Source: Bacteroidales bacterium (GTDB lineage: Bacteria; Bacteroidota; Bacteroidia; Bacteroidales; UBA1715). From it: a stretch of DNA of 10,857 nucleotides. The translations under genes and the position numbers were made by a program. Below, in pieces: positions 1 to 7,055 of the stretch (its first letter is position 1; each line of letters starts with the position of its first letter). The notes below the pieces were generated by a model. It did no database searches, was not told the DNA's origin, and saw only the letters and a program-made list of their open reading frames with translations. Where the stretch lies: positions 1 to 10,857 of the forward strand of contig JAFZTG010000021.1 in assembly GCA_017618935.1 (NCBI GenBank), given 5' to 3'.

Positions 1-3
1 CGT

Positions 4-429
4 ATGGACAAAAATCTTGTTGAAATCCAAAAACGTGCCGCTGATGTAAACCGATATGTGCAAGCGTATGATTCACAGTCGGTTATTCCAGCCATCGAAT
101 TAGATATTGTATTGCAGAAAACACGGGAATTGTACGATTTGTTGTCGGAACTGAAACAGGTTGAACCCACCGAAAAAGTTGTTGAATCTGTTGAAAAAAC
201 TGTCGAGAAACCAGTGGAGGAACAAGCTCCTGCCGAGGAACAAATCATTGATGTTCTGTCAGTTAAAGACGAGCCTGTTCAGGAGGAACAAATCCCTGAA
301 CCAAAAGTAGAGGAGGTTTCTCAGCCTGAGCCAACGCCGAGCCTATTGAAGAACAAACAACAAAACGGGAACTTTTCACACCAAAACAAGTTACCGATTT
401 GGGAACAAAATTGGGCAAAAAACCGATAG
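4..429 (+). CDS. Conserved Bacteroidetes protein, N-terminal part (frameshifted)
   Basis: This is the N-terminal piece of a conserved Bacteroidetes protein of unknown function. Residues 1-50 form a predicted helical segment with the IPAIELDIVLQKTRELYDLL motif. From about residue 55 to 112 comes a low-complexity Glu/Pro/Val/Gln linker that looks disordered. After position 342 this frame turns into an Asn/Gln/Trp-rich tail unlike the linker and stops at TAG 427-429. The other frame, open from 330, continues the Glu/Gln/Pro style and leads into the conserved C-terminal domain (399-647 entry). Adding one G near 339 would read ...EPTPEPIEEQ... and join the two halves. I therefore see one gene of about 214 residues broken by a 1-base deletion or a sequence error. 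The start is the first ATG in the window; an upstream start cannot be excluded. It is the first visible gene of a dense + strand run. Confidence 0.6.
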   Translation: MDKNLVEIQKRAADVNRYVQAYDSQSVIPAIELDIVLQKTRELYDLLSELKQVEPTEKVVESVEKTVEKPVEEQAPAEEQIIDVLSVKDEPVQEEQIPEPKVEEVSQPEPTPSLLKNKQQNGNFSHQNKLPIWEQNWAKNR

Positions 430-647
430 CGGAAATTATGGGCGCAATTGGCATAAACGACCGTGTACGCTACAGATACGTGTTGTTCAACCGCAATCAG
501 GATTTGTTTGAAAACACAATTGCCGTGCTGAATGGATTACCAAATTTCTACGAAGCGATTGAATATTTGAAAAAAGAATTCGATTGGGATTTTGAAAGTA
601 CTGATGTTCAGGACTTTCTGGCAATAGTGGAACGAAGATATTTATAG
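399..647 (+). CDS. Conserved Bacteroidetes protein, C-terminal domain (frameshifted)
   Basis: This is the C-terminal part of the gene begun at position 4. Its frame is open from 330, so the ATG at 399 is probably an internal Met rather than a true start. The LGTKLGKKPIAEIMGAIGIN segment followed by DR, and then a helical stretch (LFENTIAVLNGLPNFYEAIEYL), resembles the conserved AIGINDRF-type C-terminal domain of a Bacteroidetes family. I know members only as hypothetical proteins, usually with an acidic, Pro-rich linker between the two ends, as here. No catalytic motif or membrane segment is visible. It ends one base before the rsmI ATG, so translation of the two is probably coupled. Whether this half is still made depends on whether the upstream frameshift is real. 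Confidence 0.6.
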   Translation: MGTKLGKKPIAEIMGAIGINDRVRYRYVLFNRNQDLFENTIAVLNGLPNFYEAIEYLKKEFDWDFESTDVQDFLAIVERRYL

Positions 648-648
648 T

Positions 649-1347
649 ATGGGAAAATTGGTTGTCGTTCCGACTCCTGTCGGGAATATGCAAGATATGA
701 CATTTCGCGCAGTGGAAGTGCTGAAACAGGCTGACTTGATTCTTGCCGAAGACACCCGCACATCGGGCAATTTGCTGAAACATTTTGGCATAGAAACCCG
801 TATGATGGCGCATCATAAATTCAACGAACACGCCACGCTCGACCGCACTCTCGACTGCATCCGCGAAAATTCACTCACTGCACTGATTTCGGATGCCGGC
901 ACACCTTCGATTTCCGACCCGGGATATTTAATCACAAAACATTGCATTGAAAACGACATCGAAGTGGAATGTTTGCCTGGAGCCACGGCATTTGTGCCAG
1001 CTCTTGTGATGAGCGGTTTCACAACCGACAGATTTTGTTTTGAAGGTTTCCTACCCCACAAAAAAGGCCGCCAAAGCCGTCTAATTGGGCTGAAGGACGA
1101 AACACGGACAATCATTTTTTATGAATCGCCCCACAGAATCATCAAAACGCTTACGCAAATTCAGGAATTTATCGGAGAACGAAATGTGGCGGTAGTGCGC
1201 GAAATATCAAAAGTGTACCAAGAAGTTGTGCGTGGCAGTATTCCAACCGTCATCAAGCATTTTCAGGAAAAACAACCCAAAGGAGAATTTGTGCTGCTGG
1301 TAGCTGGCAAAGAAGACACCATAAATCTCGAAGATGATGAAGAATAA
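649..1347 (+). CDS. rsmI: 16S rRNA (cytidine(1402)-2'-O)-methyltransferase RsmI
   Basis: RsmI methylates the ribose 2'-OH of C1402 in the decoding centre of 16S rRNA, using S-adenosylmethionine in the cytoplasm. The 232 residues carry the tetrapyrrole-methylase fold signatures in order: VPTPVGN (7-13), AEDTR (33-37), SDAGTPSISDPG (81-92), LPGATA (109-114), FEGFLP (131-136), YESPHR (158-163), REISKVYQEVVRG (184-196) and KGEFVLLV (211-218). It is shorter than the roughly 286-residue E. coli enzyme. It ends soon after the catalytic domain in an acidic tail (LEDDEE) and lacks the extra C-terminal region, as is common in Bacteroidetes. The ATG lies 1 nt after the stop of the preceding gene, and the end overlaps the next gene by 14 nt, so it sits in the middle of an operon. 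Confidence 0.96.
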   Translation: MGKLVVVPTPVGNMQDMTFRAVEVLKQADLILAEDTRTSGNLLKHFGIETRMMAHHKFNEHATLDRTLDCIRENSLTALISDAGTPSISDPGYLITKHCIENDIEVECLPGATAFVPALVMSGFTTDRFCFEGFLPHKKGRQSRLIGLKDETRTIIFYESPHRIIKTLTQIQEFIGERNVAVVREISKVYQEVVRGSIPTVIKHFQEKQPKGEFVLLVAGKEDTINLEDDEE

Positions 1348-2140
1348 CTCTCAATCCTCAATTGTCAATTCTCAATCAATTGTAAACACCCACAGCCACG
1401 TATATGACAAAGCATTCGATTCCGACCGCGACGAAGTTATCCGCCGTGCGGTTTCAATGGGCGTGGAGAAAATGATTCTTCCCGACATTGACTCTTCGTC
1501 ACGGAATCAGATGTTTGCCGTTGCGGAACAATATCCTGAACACTGTTTCCCAATGCTTGGCGTGCATCCAACCTCGGTAAACGAAAATTTCCAATCGGAA
1601 CTTGACGCTTTTTTTGCGGAATTGCCGAAGCGGAACATTGTTGGCATTGGCGAGATTGGCATTGATTTGTATTGGGACAAAACATTTCTTGCCGAACAAA
1701 TAGAGGTTTTTACACAGCAAGTTGCTGTGGCACAGGAACAAAATCTTCCGATTGTGATACATGTTCGGAAGGCGTTCAACGAAACATATCGCGAGCTTCG
1801 AAATTTGCCGAGCCAAAAATTTTCGGGCATTTTCCATTGTTTTCCTGGCTCGAAGGAAGAAGCATTTAAAGTTATTGAGATGGGCTTCCACATTGGCATA
1901 GGCGGCGTACTAACATTCAAAACTTCGCATTTGGACGAAGTGGTGAAGGCTGTTCCTCGCGACAAAATTGTGCTGGAAACCGACGACCCGTATCTTACGC
2001 CCGTTCCACATCGTGGCGAACGCAACGAACCCAGCTACGTGACGTTGGTTGCCGAAAAATTGGCTTCGATTTGGAATTGCTCGGTTGAGGAAGTTGCCGC
2101 CATCACGACCGAAAACGCATTGTCAATATTTGCCATCTGA
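1334..2140 (+). CDS. TatD-family metal-dependent hydrolase (YcfH-like DNase)
   Basis: A TIM-barrel metal-dependent hydrolase of the TatD family; characterised members are Mg-dependent DNases or 3'-5' exonucleases. The metal ligands are in place: HSH (residues 20-22), H78 in GVHP, E107 in GIGEIGID, H143 in VIHVR, H168 in FHCF and D217 in LETDDPYL. The C-terminal PHRGERNEPSYV stretch (225-236) is typical of the family. The protein is 268 residues, the usual family size plus a short N-terminal extension. Family members normally begin only a few residues before the HxH motif. Here residues 1-17 are Ser/Asn/Gln-rich and are encoded by a TCAATT-type simple repeat. ATG 1334 (or 1337) is the only ATG before the motif, so I keep it, although a non-ATG start just before VNTHSH is possible. 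It overlaps rsmI by 14 nt and the next gene by 1 nt. Confidence 0.9.
   Translation: MMKNNSQSSIVNSQSIVNTHSHVYDKAFDSDRDEVIRRAVSMGVEKMILPDIDSSSRNQMFAVAEQYPEHCFPMLGVHPTSVNENFQSELDAFFAELPKRNIVGIGEIGIDLYWDKTFLAEQIEVFTQQVAVAQEQNLPIVIHVRKAFNETYRELRNLPSQKFSGIFHCFPGSKEEAFKVIEMGFHIGIGGVLTFKTSHLDEVVKAVPRDKIVLETDDPYLTPVPHRGERNEPSYVTLVAEKLASIWNCSVEEVAAITTENALSIFAI
1348..1385 (+). repeat. Degenerate TCAATT/CAATTG simple repeat at the tatD-like start
   Basis: The 38 bases directly after the rsmI stop consist almost wholly of TCAAT, CAATTG and CAATTCTC units. Similar TCAATTGTCAATTCTC strings occur as spacer repeats between genes in many Bacteroidetes (from general knowledge, not checked here). Here the string is read in frame as SQSSIVNSQSIV at the start of the hydrolase. 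Confidence 0.4.
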
Positions 2141-3369
2141 TGCCATCGATTTTCGAGACATATTTTTCCCGCTTCGAAGCGTTTGAAAAACGCATAAACG
2201 AGCCTGTAAGCAAGCAACTTGGCATAATTGTGACAATTCCGTGCTACTTTGAACCCGATATTCTGCACACAATCAATTCAATTTGTGCGTGCGAAAAGCC
2301 ACATTGCGACGTGGAAATCCTTGTCGTGGTGAACCACGGCGAACACGCTTCAACTGAAGTGAAAACACAGAATCAAAAAACACTGGATGCCTTGAATACA
2401 TTTTGCTTGAAATGCTCTTCTAAATCGTTGAAAATCATTCCAATAAAAGCATTCGACATACCACAAAAACAAGCTGGTGTGGGCTATGCCCGCAAGGTAG
2501 CGATGGACGAAGCCACGCATCGTTTTGCCCAAAACAACAATCCAAACGGCATAATCGTGTCGTGTGACGCCGATACGCTGGTGGCACCAAATTATTTAGT
2601 TGCCATCGAAGAATTTTATCAAAAGAACGCAAACATTGACGCGGCAACCATCGCATTCGCACATCAATCAACTGAAAATGAGGCTATTCTGCAATACGAA
2701 CTCTATATGCGCTATTATGTGGAACAACTGAAACGAATCGGTTTCCCGTATGCGTTCCACACGGTTGGGTCGTGTTTTTCCGTTCGCGCAAAAACCTATT
2801 GCCGACAAGGCGGTATGAACAAACGGCAGGCTGGCGAAGATTTTTATTTTTTGCAAAAAGTATTTCAAACCGAAACAGTTGGTGAAATAAACACCACGCT
2901 TGTGATGCCCTCGTCGCGAACATCGAACCGAGTGCCGTTTGGCACAGGAACCGCAGTCGCCACGTTGCAACAAAACGGGCAGAATTTGCTGACGTATCCA
3001 ATGGAAAGTTTTGATGTTTTGCAGGATTTCTTTTCAAAAATTCCACTCTTTCAAAACTGCGGGGAACAGGAACTTAGGGAGACCTACAACTCATTGAATA
3101 CTTGTTTCCAGAAATTTTTACACTTCGACGATTTTAAACAGAAAATTATTGAATTTCAGCATAATACAGCATCCGATGAACAATTCCGAAAACGATTTTT
3201 CCAATGGTTCAATGGATTTTTGGTATTTAAATTTTTGAATTTCTCTTGTCAGAATGGATTTCAAAAACGTTCCGTTGTTGAAGTTGCCAAACAGTTGATT
3301 CATAGCGAGAAATCATCAACTTTTGATGTATTGCGTGACTATCGGCGGTTGCAACACGTGGTTGTGTAA
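2140..3369 (+). CDS. Family 2 glycosyltransferase (GT-A fold)
   Basis: A cytoplasmic GT2-type glycosyltransferase of 409 residues that transfers a sugar from a nucleotide-sugar donor to an unknown acceptor. The GT-A signals are an N-terminal beta strand GIIVTIPCYFEPDIL (28-42) leading to the donor site, the metal-binding DAD (143-145) within VSCDADTLVAPNY, and a GED acidic motif (232-234) in the acceptor region. A following PSSRTSNRVPFGTG stretch (257-270) looks conserved. There is no transmembrane segment or signal peptide, so it is not a typical membrane-anchored GT2. The C-terminal third (about 280-409) is helical and unassigned. The ATG shares its A with the preceding TGA (TGATG), a classic coupled arrangement. 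A methyltransferase follows, which may suggest joint modification of a glycolipid or surface glycan, but acceptor and donor cannot be read from the sequence. Confidence 0.85.
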   Translation: MPSIFETYFSRFEAFEKRINEPVSKQLGIIVTIPCYFEPDILHTINSICACEKPHCDVEILVVVNHGEHASTEVKTQNQKTLDALNTFCLKCSSKSLKIIPIKAFDIPQKQAGVGYARKVAMDEATHRFAQNNNPNGIIVSCDADTLVAPNYLVAIEEFYQKNANIDAATIAFAHQSTENEAILQYELYMRYYVEQLKRIGFPYAFHTVGSCFSVRAKTYCRQGGMNKRQAGEDFYFLQKVFQTETVGEINTTLVMPSSRTSNRVPFGTGTAVATLQQNGQNLLTYPMESFDVLQDFFSKIPLFQNCGEQELRETYNSLNTCFQKFLHFDDFKQKIIEFQHNTASDEQFRKRFFQWFNGFLVFKFLNFSCQNGFQKRSVVEVAKQLIHSEKSSTFDVLRDYRRLQHVVV

Positions 3370-3391
3370 ACCACAGAAATTGTTATTTTCG
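3361..3391 (+). promoter_or_regulatory. Putative Bacteroidetes-type promoter before the methyltransferase
   Basis: A TTG at 3362-3364 is followed, after 19 bases, by TATTTTCG (3384-3391), a one-mismatch copy of the Bacteroidetes -7 element TAnnTTTG. The downstream gene starts at 3411, leaving a short leader. The -33 part overlaps the end of the glycosyltransferase gene, so the methyltransferase may be transcribed both from here and by read-through. Confidence 0.4.
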
Positions 3392-3410
3392 TGGCATAAA
3401 ACAGCAAAAA

Positions 3411-4130
3411 ATGATAATAGAACCAGAAAACGACCCTATGGGACAAGCAATTTCGGACTTTTTCAACCATAGGAAATTGGCGAAATTGCTGTCGGCTACG
3501 CAATACACCACCGAGGAGGAATTTCCCGTACCGTATTTGTTCCGCATGTGGGACGAAATGCCCAAAATGGAGCAACAGGCGCTCTCGTTGGCTAACGGCA
3601 GCATTCTTGATGTAGGAGCGGCAGCGGGTTGCCATTCATTGTATTTGCAGAGTCAAGGGAAAACAGTAACTGCGGTTGAAAATTCCCGTTTGTCGGTGGA
3701 AGTGATGAAGGCGCGTGGCGTGCAAAACATTGAGGAACAGGATTTTTACGACTTGCAAGGACAAAAATTCGACACACTGCTATTTCTTATGAACGGCATC
3801 GGCATTTGCGGTTCTATTGCCGGTTTGCCGCGATTTTTCTCACAATGCAAAAATTTACTGAATCCGAACGGACAAATTTTGTTCGATTCGTCGGATTTGA
3901 TTTATATGTTTACCGACGACGACGGCTCGTGGTGTATCGACCTAAACGGCGATTACTACGGCGAAGTGGTGTATTCCATGCGCTATCGGCGGATTAAGGC
4001 AACGCCTTTCCCGTGGCTGTATGTGGATTTTGCAACCATTTCGTTTTACGCCGAACAAAACGGATTCGCCTGCGAAATGATTTTGGAAGGCGACCATTAT
4101 GATTATCTGGCACGGCTGACGATGAAATAA
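3411..4130 (+). CDS. Class I SAM-dependent methyltransferase
   Basis: A 239-residue Rossmann-fold methyltransferase. Motif I, the SAM-binding glycine loop, is ILDVGAAAG (65-73). The acidic residue that ends strand 2 is E90 in TVTAVENS. A motif III/IV-like region reads FDTLLFLMNGIGICGS (120-135), and LLNPNGQILFDSSD (149-162) is the usual strand-5 region before the C-terminal half. The N-terminal 60 residues are helical and probably help form the substrate pocket. The substrate cannot be read from the sequence; small-molecule or lipid methyltransferases have this layout. Start 3411 is the first ATG after the promoter-like site; the Met at residue 10 is an alternative. It follows the glycosyltransferase by 41 nt on the same strand, so a shared pathway is possible. 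It converges with ddh over a terminator. Confidence 0.85.
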   Translation: MIIEPENDPMGQAISDFFNHRKLAKLLSATQYTTEEEFPVPYLFRMWDEMPKMEQQALSLANGSILDVGAAAGCHSLYLQSQGKTVTAVENSRLSVEVMKARGVQNIEEQDFYDLQGQKFDTLLFLMNGIGICGSIAGLPRFFSQCKNLLNPNGQILFDSSDLIYMFTDDDGSWCIDLNGDYYGEVVYSMRYRRIKATPFPWLYVDFATISFYAEQNGFACEMILEGDHYDYLARLTMK

Positions 4131-4158
4131 AAAAAGCATCCCGAAACCGAGATGCTTT
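4131..4158 (-). terminator. Hairpin terminator between methyltransferase and ddh
   Basis: AAAGCATC (4133-4140) pairs perfectly with GATGCTTT (4151-4158) around a 10-base loop. Read on the - strand, the stem is followed by a run of Ts, as expected for an intrinsic terminator of ddh. Read on the + strand, the T tract is short but the hairpin lies directly after the methyltransferase stop, so it may act both ways. Confidence 0.7.
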
Positions 4159-4182
4159 CACAATAGTATAATGAGCAAAATG

Positions 4183-5076
4183 TTATACTAACGAACGAAT
4201 CAATTGTTCTTTGTCGCCCGGCAACAAGTCCATCATAGGAACTTCAGGCATTGTGTATGCTCCTGGTTGCTGTTTGAACGTGGCACGGATAGAACCAACC
4301 AAAATCTGAGCAGTAAGAGCCGGGTTGTTGATTGTCATTTCGAATTTGAAACGTTGGTTTTGTGTTTTTCCCGACACGCCTTTTCTTTCCAACAAAACGC
4401 CGTGTCCCATATCGCGGCAGTTGTCAACGCTGTCAACAGGAATCACGTGAAGTTCGTCGTGAGCAAAATAGTCGTCAGCTTTCAGTTCGTCGTACACTTG
4501 TTGAGCAGTGAAACCGTCTTCCAATTCCACATAAACCATACGGCTGTGAACGCCAGCACCTTGTGGCATTGTCATTGAAAGAGCATTTTTCACACCTTTT
4601 TTAGAACGTGCAACCACCGAGTGTCCCATACTCATACCCGGACCGAAGTTTGTCCACGTAAGACCTTTAGGAGCAGCGGCCTGCAACAACGTACGAATCA
4701 CAGAATCGCTTCCTGGGTCCCACCCAGCCGAAATAATTGCCACCGACTTGTTTGCTTTTGCAACCGCGCCAAGCGATTCGTGCAAATCCCAAATATTTCC
4801 GTGAATGTCGAAACTGTCGGCTGTGTTGATGCCCATTGCAAGATATTTCTTCGCATTTTCCTCAACGCTACGGCTTGGAGTGGCAAGAATCACACCGTCA
4901 ACTTTTCCAAGCTCCTTTATATCGGTTACCACTTTGTAGGGAGTCAATTCCAAAGGCATTTCACCCGAAACCGAGCGACGGACAACGCCCGCAATTTCCA
5001 TATCTGGAGCAACTTCCAACGCTTCCAACACGTATTTTCCAATGTTTCCGTATCCTATAATTGCTATTCTTTTCAT
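4183..5076 (-). CDS. ddh: meso-Diaminopimelate D-dehydrogenase
   Basis: An NADP-dependent dehydrogenase (EC 1.4.1.16) that reductively aminates tetrahydrodipicolinate to meso-2,6-diaminopimelate in one step. It supplies the peptidoglycan cross-link residue and the lysine precursor in the cytoplasm. From the chosen start it has 297 residues, the normal family length. It shows the Rossmann loop GYGNIG (8-13), a VVRR cofactor-phosphate-type motif (31-34), ATPSRS (65-70), the hallmark SAGWDPGSDSV (116-126), FGPGMSMGHS (144-153) and FEMTINNPALTAQ (245-257). The open frame extends to an ATG at 5118, but that adds 14 unrelated residues and spans the -7 element, so I use the ATG at 5076, which gives MKRIAIIGYG. 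It is a single-gene unit with its own promoter and terminator. Confidence 0.96.
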   Translation of the reverse strand: MKRIAIIGYGNIGKYVLEALEVAPDMEIAGVVRRSVSGEMPLELTPYKVVTDIKELGKVDGVILATPSRSVEENAKKYLAMGINTADSFDIHGNIWDLHESLGAVAKANKSVAIISAGWDPGSDSVIRTLLQAAAPKGLTWTNFGPGMSMGHSVVARSKKGVKNALSMTMPQGAGVHSRMVYVELEDGFTAQQVYDELKADDYFAHDELHVIPVDSVDNCRDMGHGVLLERKGVSGKTQNQRFKFEMTINNPALTAQILVGSIRATFKQQPGAYTMPEVPMMDLLPGDKEQLIRSLV

Positions 5077-5096
5077 AACACTTAATTTTTGATTAA

Positions 5097-5104
5097 CAAA
5101 AGTA
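5097..5104 (-). promoter_or_regulatory. -7 promoter element for ddh
   Basis: On the - strand this reads TACTTTTG, a perfect match to the Bacteroidetes -7 consensus TAnnTTTG, 20 bases before the ddh ATG. A TTTG lies 16 bases upstream of it, a little closer than the usual spacing for the -33 element. The remainder of the 186-base gap to the next gene (5077-5262) holds only the terminator at its far end. Confidence 0.55.
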
Positions 5105-5210
5105 AAAATATCTGTCAATTCAAATTTATAGGCACAGATTTTTTTGTCCCCAACACGTGAATTTTAGTATTTTACTCATTTGGAATAAGTGAATTACGTA
5201 AAATGACATA

Positions 5211-5239
5211 CAAAAAAGTGGAGAATTACTCTCCACTTT
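5211..5239 (-). terminator. Intrinsic terminator of the secreted-protein gene
   Basis: AAAGTGGAGA (5215-5224) and TCTCCACTTT (5230-5239) form a perfect 10-bp stem with the 5-base loop ATTAC. On the - strand the stem runs into six Ts. It lies about 24 bases past the stop of the upstream gene (5263) and isolates ddh from it. Confidence 0.85.
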
Positions 5240-5262
5240 CGTTTCTCAACTAATTACGGTAT

Positions 5263-6867
5263 TTATTGTATCGAAACACCAACCATTTCCCCGTTGACTA
5301 CTACAAAATACACGCCTATCTTTAGGTTTGCATTTGCAATTTTTTGTCCGGAAACGGTTACTACGAATGCTGGAGCCTCACCGTCCACAATGATTTGACG
5401 GTTGGCAATCGTAACCGATGAAGTATTGGAAACCTCGGTGATTGCAGTAGCATCAGTTTCTCCGCTGTCACCAGAAGCGCCTTCTTTTGTGGTAAACTCA
5501 CCTTCGTATTCTTTAAGCACAATCTTGTTGTTGTCAAGGGCTTTGAAGTTGTAACCATACGATGTTCCTTCCGAAAGTCCTGTTACGGTAAACTGATATG
5601 CCAAAACATCCGATTTGAGTTCACCATCCGCAGCATCTGAAAAATCTATATTTGCCAACTGTCCTTGCGCATTGAACGTAAGCGAACAGACAGTTTCTCC
5701 ATGGTGTTTAATAGTAAGTGTGTAAGATTCAGCACCTTCGTTGATTGGCATTGTAAAAAATGCTTCTGCCCGTTCTGCCTCAACAATTACTTCGTCGTCT
5801 GCAACCACATAGTCATCTTCCGAAATTATTCCATCTGGAACTTGATATTTTGGTTTATCGGTCATATCAACAGAAATGCTGGCGTTTTCGAAATACAATG
5901 CCGTGGCATTTTCCGCAGATTCCGCCAAAATACAATCTCTCATATATGGGAAAATCAGAAACCCTTCGTTATCGTATTTTATGAAATTGGTCTTATTCAA
6001 CGGGAATGAAAAATGAGCGGTTACAACATCCCCACTTTGGACATTTTCGGCAAAAGCGATTGCTTCAGACGTTGCCAGCGGAGAAGTAAGCAGATTTTCA
6101 TATGAATATTCTGTCAACATATAAGAGATTTTTTCCATGTCGGCAAGGGCTTTCCCCGTAAACGAAACGTTTACGAAAGCAGACGAATACACATCGCCAA
6201 AAGTTACATTACTTTCTGTAGCCGACTGGTATTGATAGCTATCCAACCCTTCAAGTTGTTTTTCGTAAGTTACAACCATCGGATTTTCAACTTCAACTGT
6301 TTCGGAGAACAATATGTTCATGGTTGCATCGGAAATCGTAAAAGGTTCTTCAGCATTGAAGCCTTCGTCGGAAGATTTTCCGTCATACGTAAACCCCAAA
6401 ACCAATTCTGCTGCTGTCAAACCTCCTTCTACTTCTACACCACTTTTTGAAGTAGTAACATTATCAAGGAAAATAACGCCTTCCAAAACAAACGGTTCTC
6501 CTTTCGTTACTGGAACTTCCAGCCATGTTTTCGACAACAATGTAAACCAATCGGTTTCTTCACGGCTGTCGGCAATTGCCATGTGTGCACGACCTGTGTT
6601 GTTTGCAACGCCCGTGATTCTTACAAGGAACCCTTGTCCCACCTGCGGAGTCCAATCCCGACTTCCAGTTGCTGCTTCCACTGCGTCAATCAAAACACTT
6701 CTGCAGCTCGCCTGCCACTGAACAGACGTCCACGCATCATCATACATTCCATACGGATTGTATTTAATCTGAATTTCTTTTGCTTCAGCATTGAATTGCC
6801 AAGAATTTTGCGAAAAAGCGGCAATTCCCATCAGCGACATTGCCACAAATAAAAATACTTTTTTCAT
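5263..6867 (-). CDS. Secreted multidomain beta-sandwich protein with FN3-like region and T9SS-like tail
   Basis: A 534-residue exported protein of unknown function. Residues 1-19 are a clear Sec signal peptide (MKKVFLFVAMSLMGIAAFS). Two beta-rich, Thr/Val/Glu-rich regions follow, about 20-195 and 200-340. Each ends in a strand pattern like ATMNILF or ENASISV, which suggests tandem jelly-roll or carbohydrate-binding-like domains; this is inference from pattern only. Residues about 365-462 look like a fibronectin type III domain (SYTLTIKH, YQFTVTGLSEGTSYGYNFKA, GEFTT). A Gly/Ser/Asp spacer (463-472) leads to a final 60 residues (475-534) with the strand pattern of a T9SS sorting domain: FVVTVSGQKIANANLKIGVY then FVVVNG. 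The usual PNP motif is missing. No catalytic site is visible. It is monocistronic, with a promoter element upstream and a strong terminator downstream. It is probably cell-surface or released. Confidence 0.75.
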   Translation of the reverse strand: MKKVFLFVAMSLMGIAAFSQNSWQFNAEAKEIQIKYNPYGMYDDAWTSVQWQASCRSVLIDAVEAATGSRDWTPQVGQGFLVRITGVANNTGRAHMAIADSREETDWFTLLSKTWLEVPVTKGEPFVLEGVIFLDNVTTSKSGVEVEGGLTAAELVLGFTYDGKSSDEGFNAEEPFTISDATMNILFSETVEVENPMVVTYEKQLEGLDSYQYQSATESNVTFGDVYSSAFVNVSFTGKALADMEKISYMLTEYSYENLLTSPLATSEAIAFAENVQSGDVVTAHFSFPLNKTNFIKYDNEGFLIFPYMRDCILAESAENATALYFENASISVDMTDKPKYQVPDGIISEDDYVVADDEVIVEAERAEAFFTMPINEGAESYTLTIKHHGETVCSLTFNAQGQLANIDFSDAADGELKSDVLAYQFTVTGLSEGTSYGYNFKALDNNKIVLKEYEGEFTTKEGASGDSGETDATAITEVSNTSSVTIANRQIIVDGEAPAFVVTVSGQKIANANLKIGVYFVVVNGEMVGVSIQ

Positions 6868-6924
6868 AATACTGTGTTTTTATAAGTTACTACTATACAA
6901 TTATTTACTAAATCCGTTGATTCA

Positions 6925-6932
6925 CAAATATA
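6925..6932 (-). promoter_or_regulatory. -7 promoter element for the secreted-protein gene
   Basis: On the - strand this reads TATATTTG, matching TAnnTTTG exactly, with the ATG about 58 bases downstream. No convincing -33 TTTG is seen at the expected distance, so it may be a weak or regulated promoter. Confidence 0.45.
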
Positions 6933-6965
6933 CATTTTTTCGCCTTGTTTTACTTATATAGTCCT

Positions 6966-6982
6966 AAAAAAGTCAAAAGACT
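6966..6982 (-). terminator. Weak possible terminator after the protease gene
   Basis: AGTC (6971-6974) and GACT (6979-6982) enclose a 4-base A loop. On the - strand the stem is followed by six Ts. The stem is only 4 bp, so this is a weak candidate, but it is the only hairpin plus T run I see in the 188-base gap after the protease stop. Confidence 0.25.
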
Positions 6983-7055
6983 GCACAGCTACCGAAAATT
7001 TTATCTCATTATTTCACCCTCTCCACTCCTTCATGCGTAAAGAACTCGCCAAATT

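Noticed and set aside
1507..2025. 172-residue - strand open frame inside the TatD-family gene
   Set aside because: It is fully covered by the hydrolase, whose metal motifs fix the + frame. The composition is Ser/Cys/Arg-rich and looks random.
4621..5085. 154-residue + strand open frame opposite ddh
   Set aside because: It lies wholly antisense to a well-supported ddh, has no recognisable motif and is rich in His, Arg and Ser as expected for a shadow frame.
5077..5118. Upstream ATG (5118) giving a 311-residue ddh
   Set aside because: The extra 14 residues are not family-like, and the -7 element at 5097-5104 lies within them. Starting at 5076 gives the normal length and the usual MKRIAIIGYG start.
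5160..5212. Imperfect inverted repeat around TTTTACTCATT and AATTACGTAAAA
   Set aside because: The arms match only in pieces with several gaps in A+T-rich sequence, so this is not a convincing operator or hairpin.
6314..6721. 135-residue + strand open frame opposite the secreted protein
   Set aside because: It is antisense to a long gene with a clear signal peptide, and has no domain or promoter of its own.
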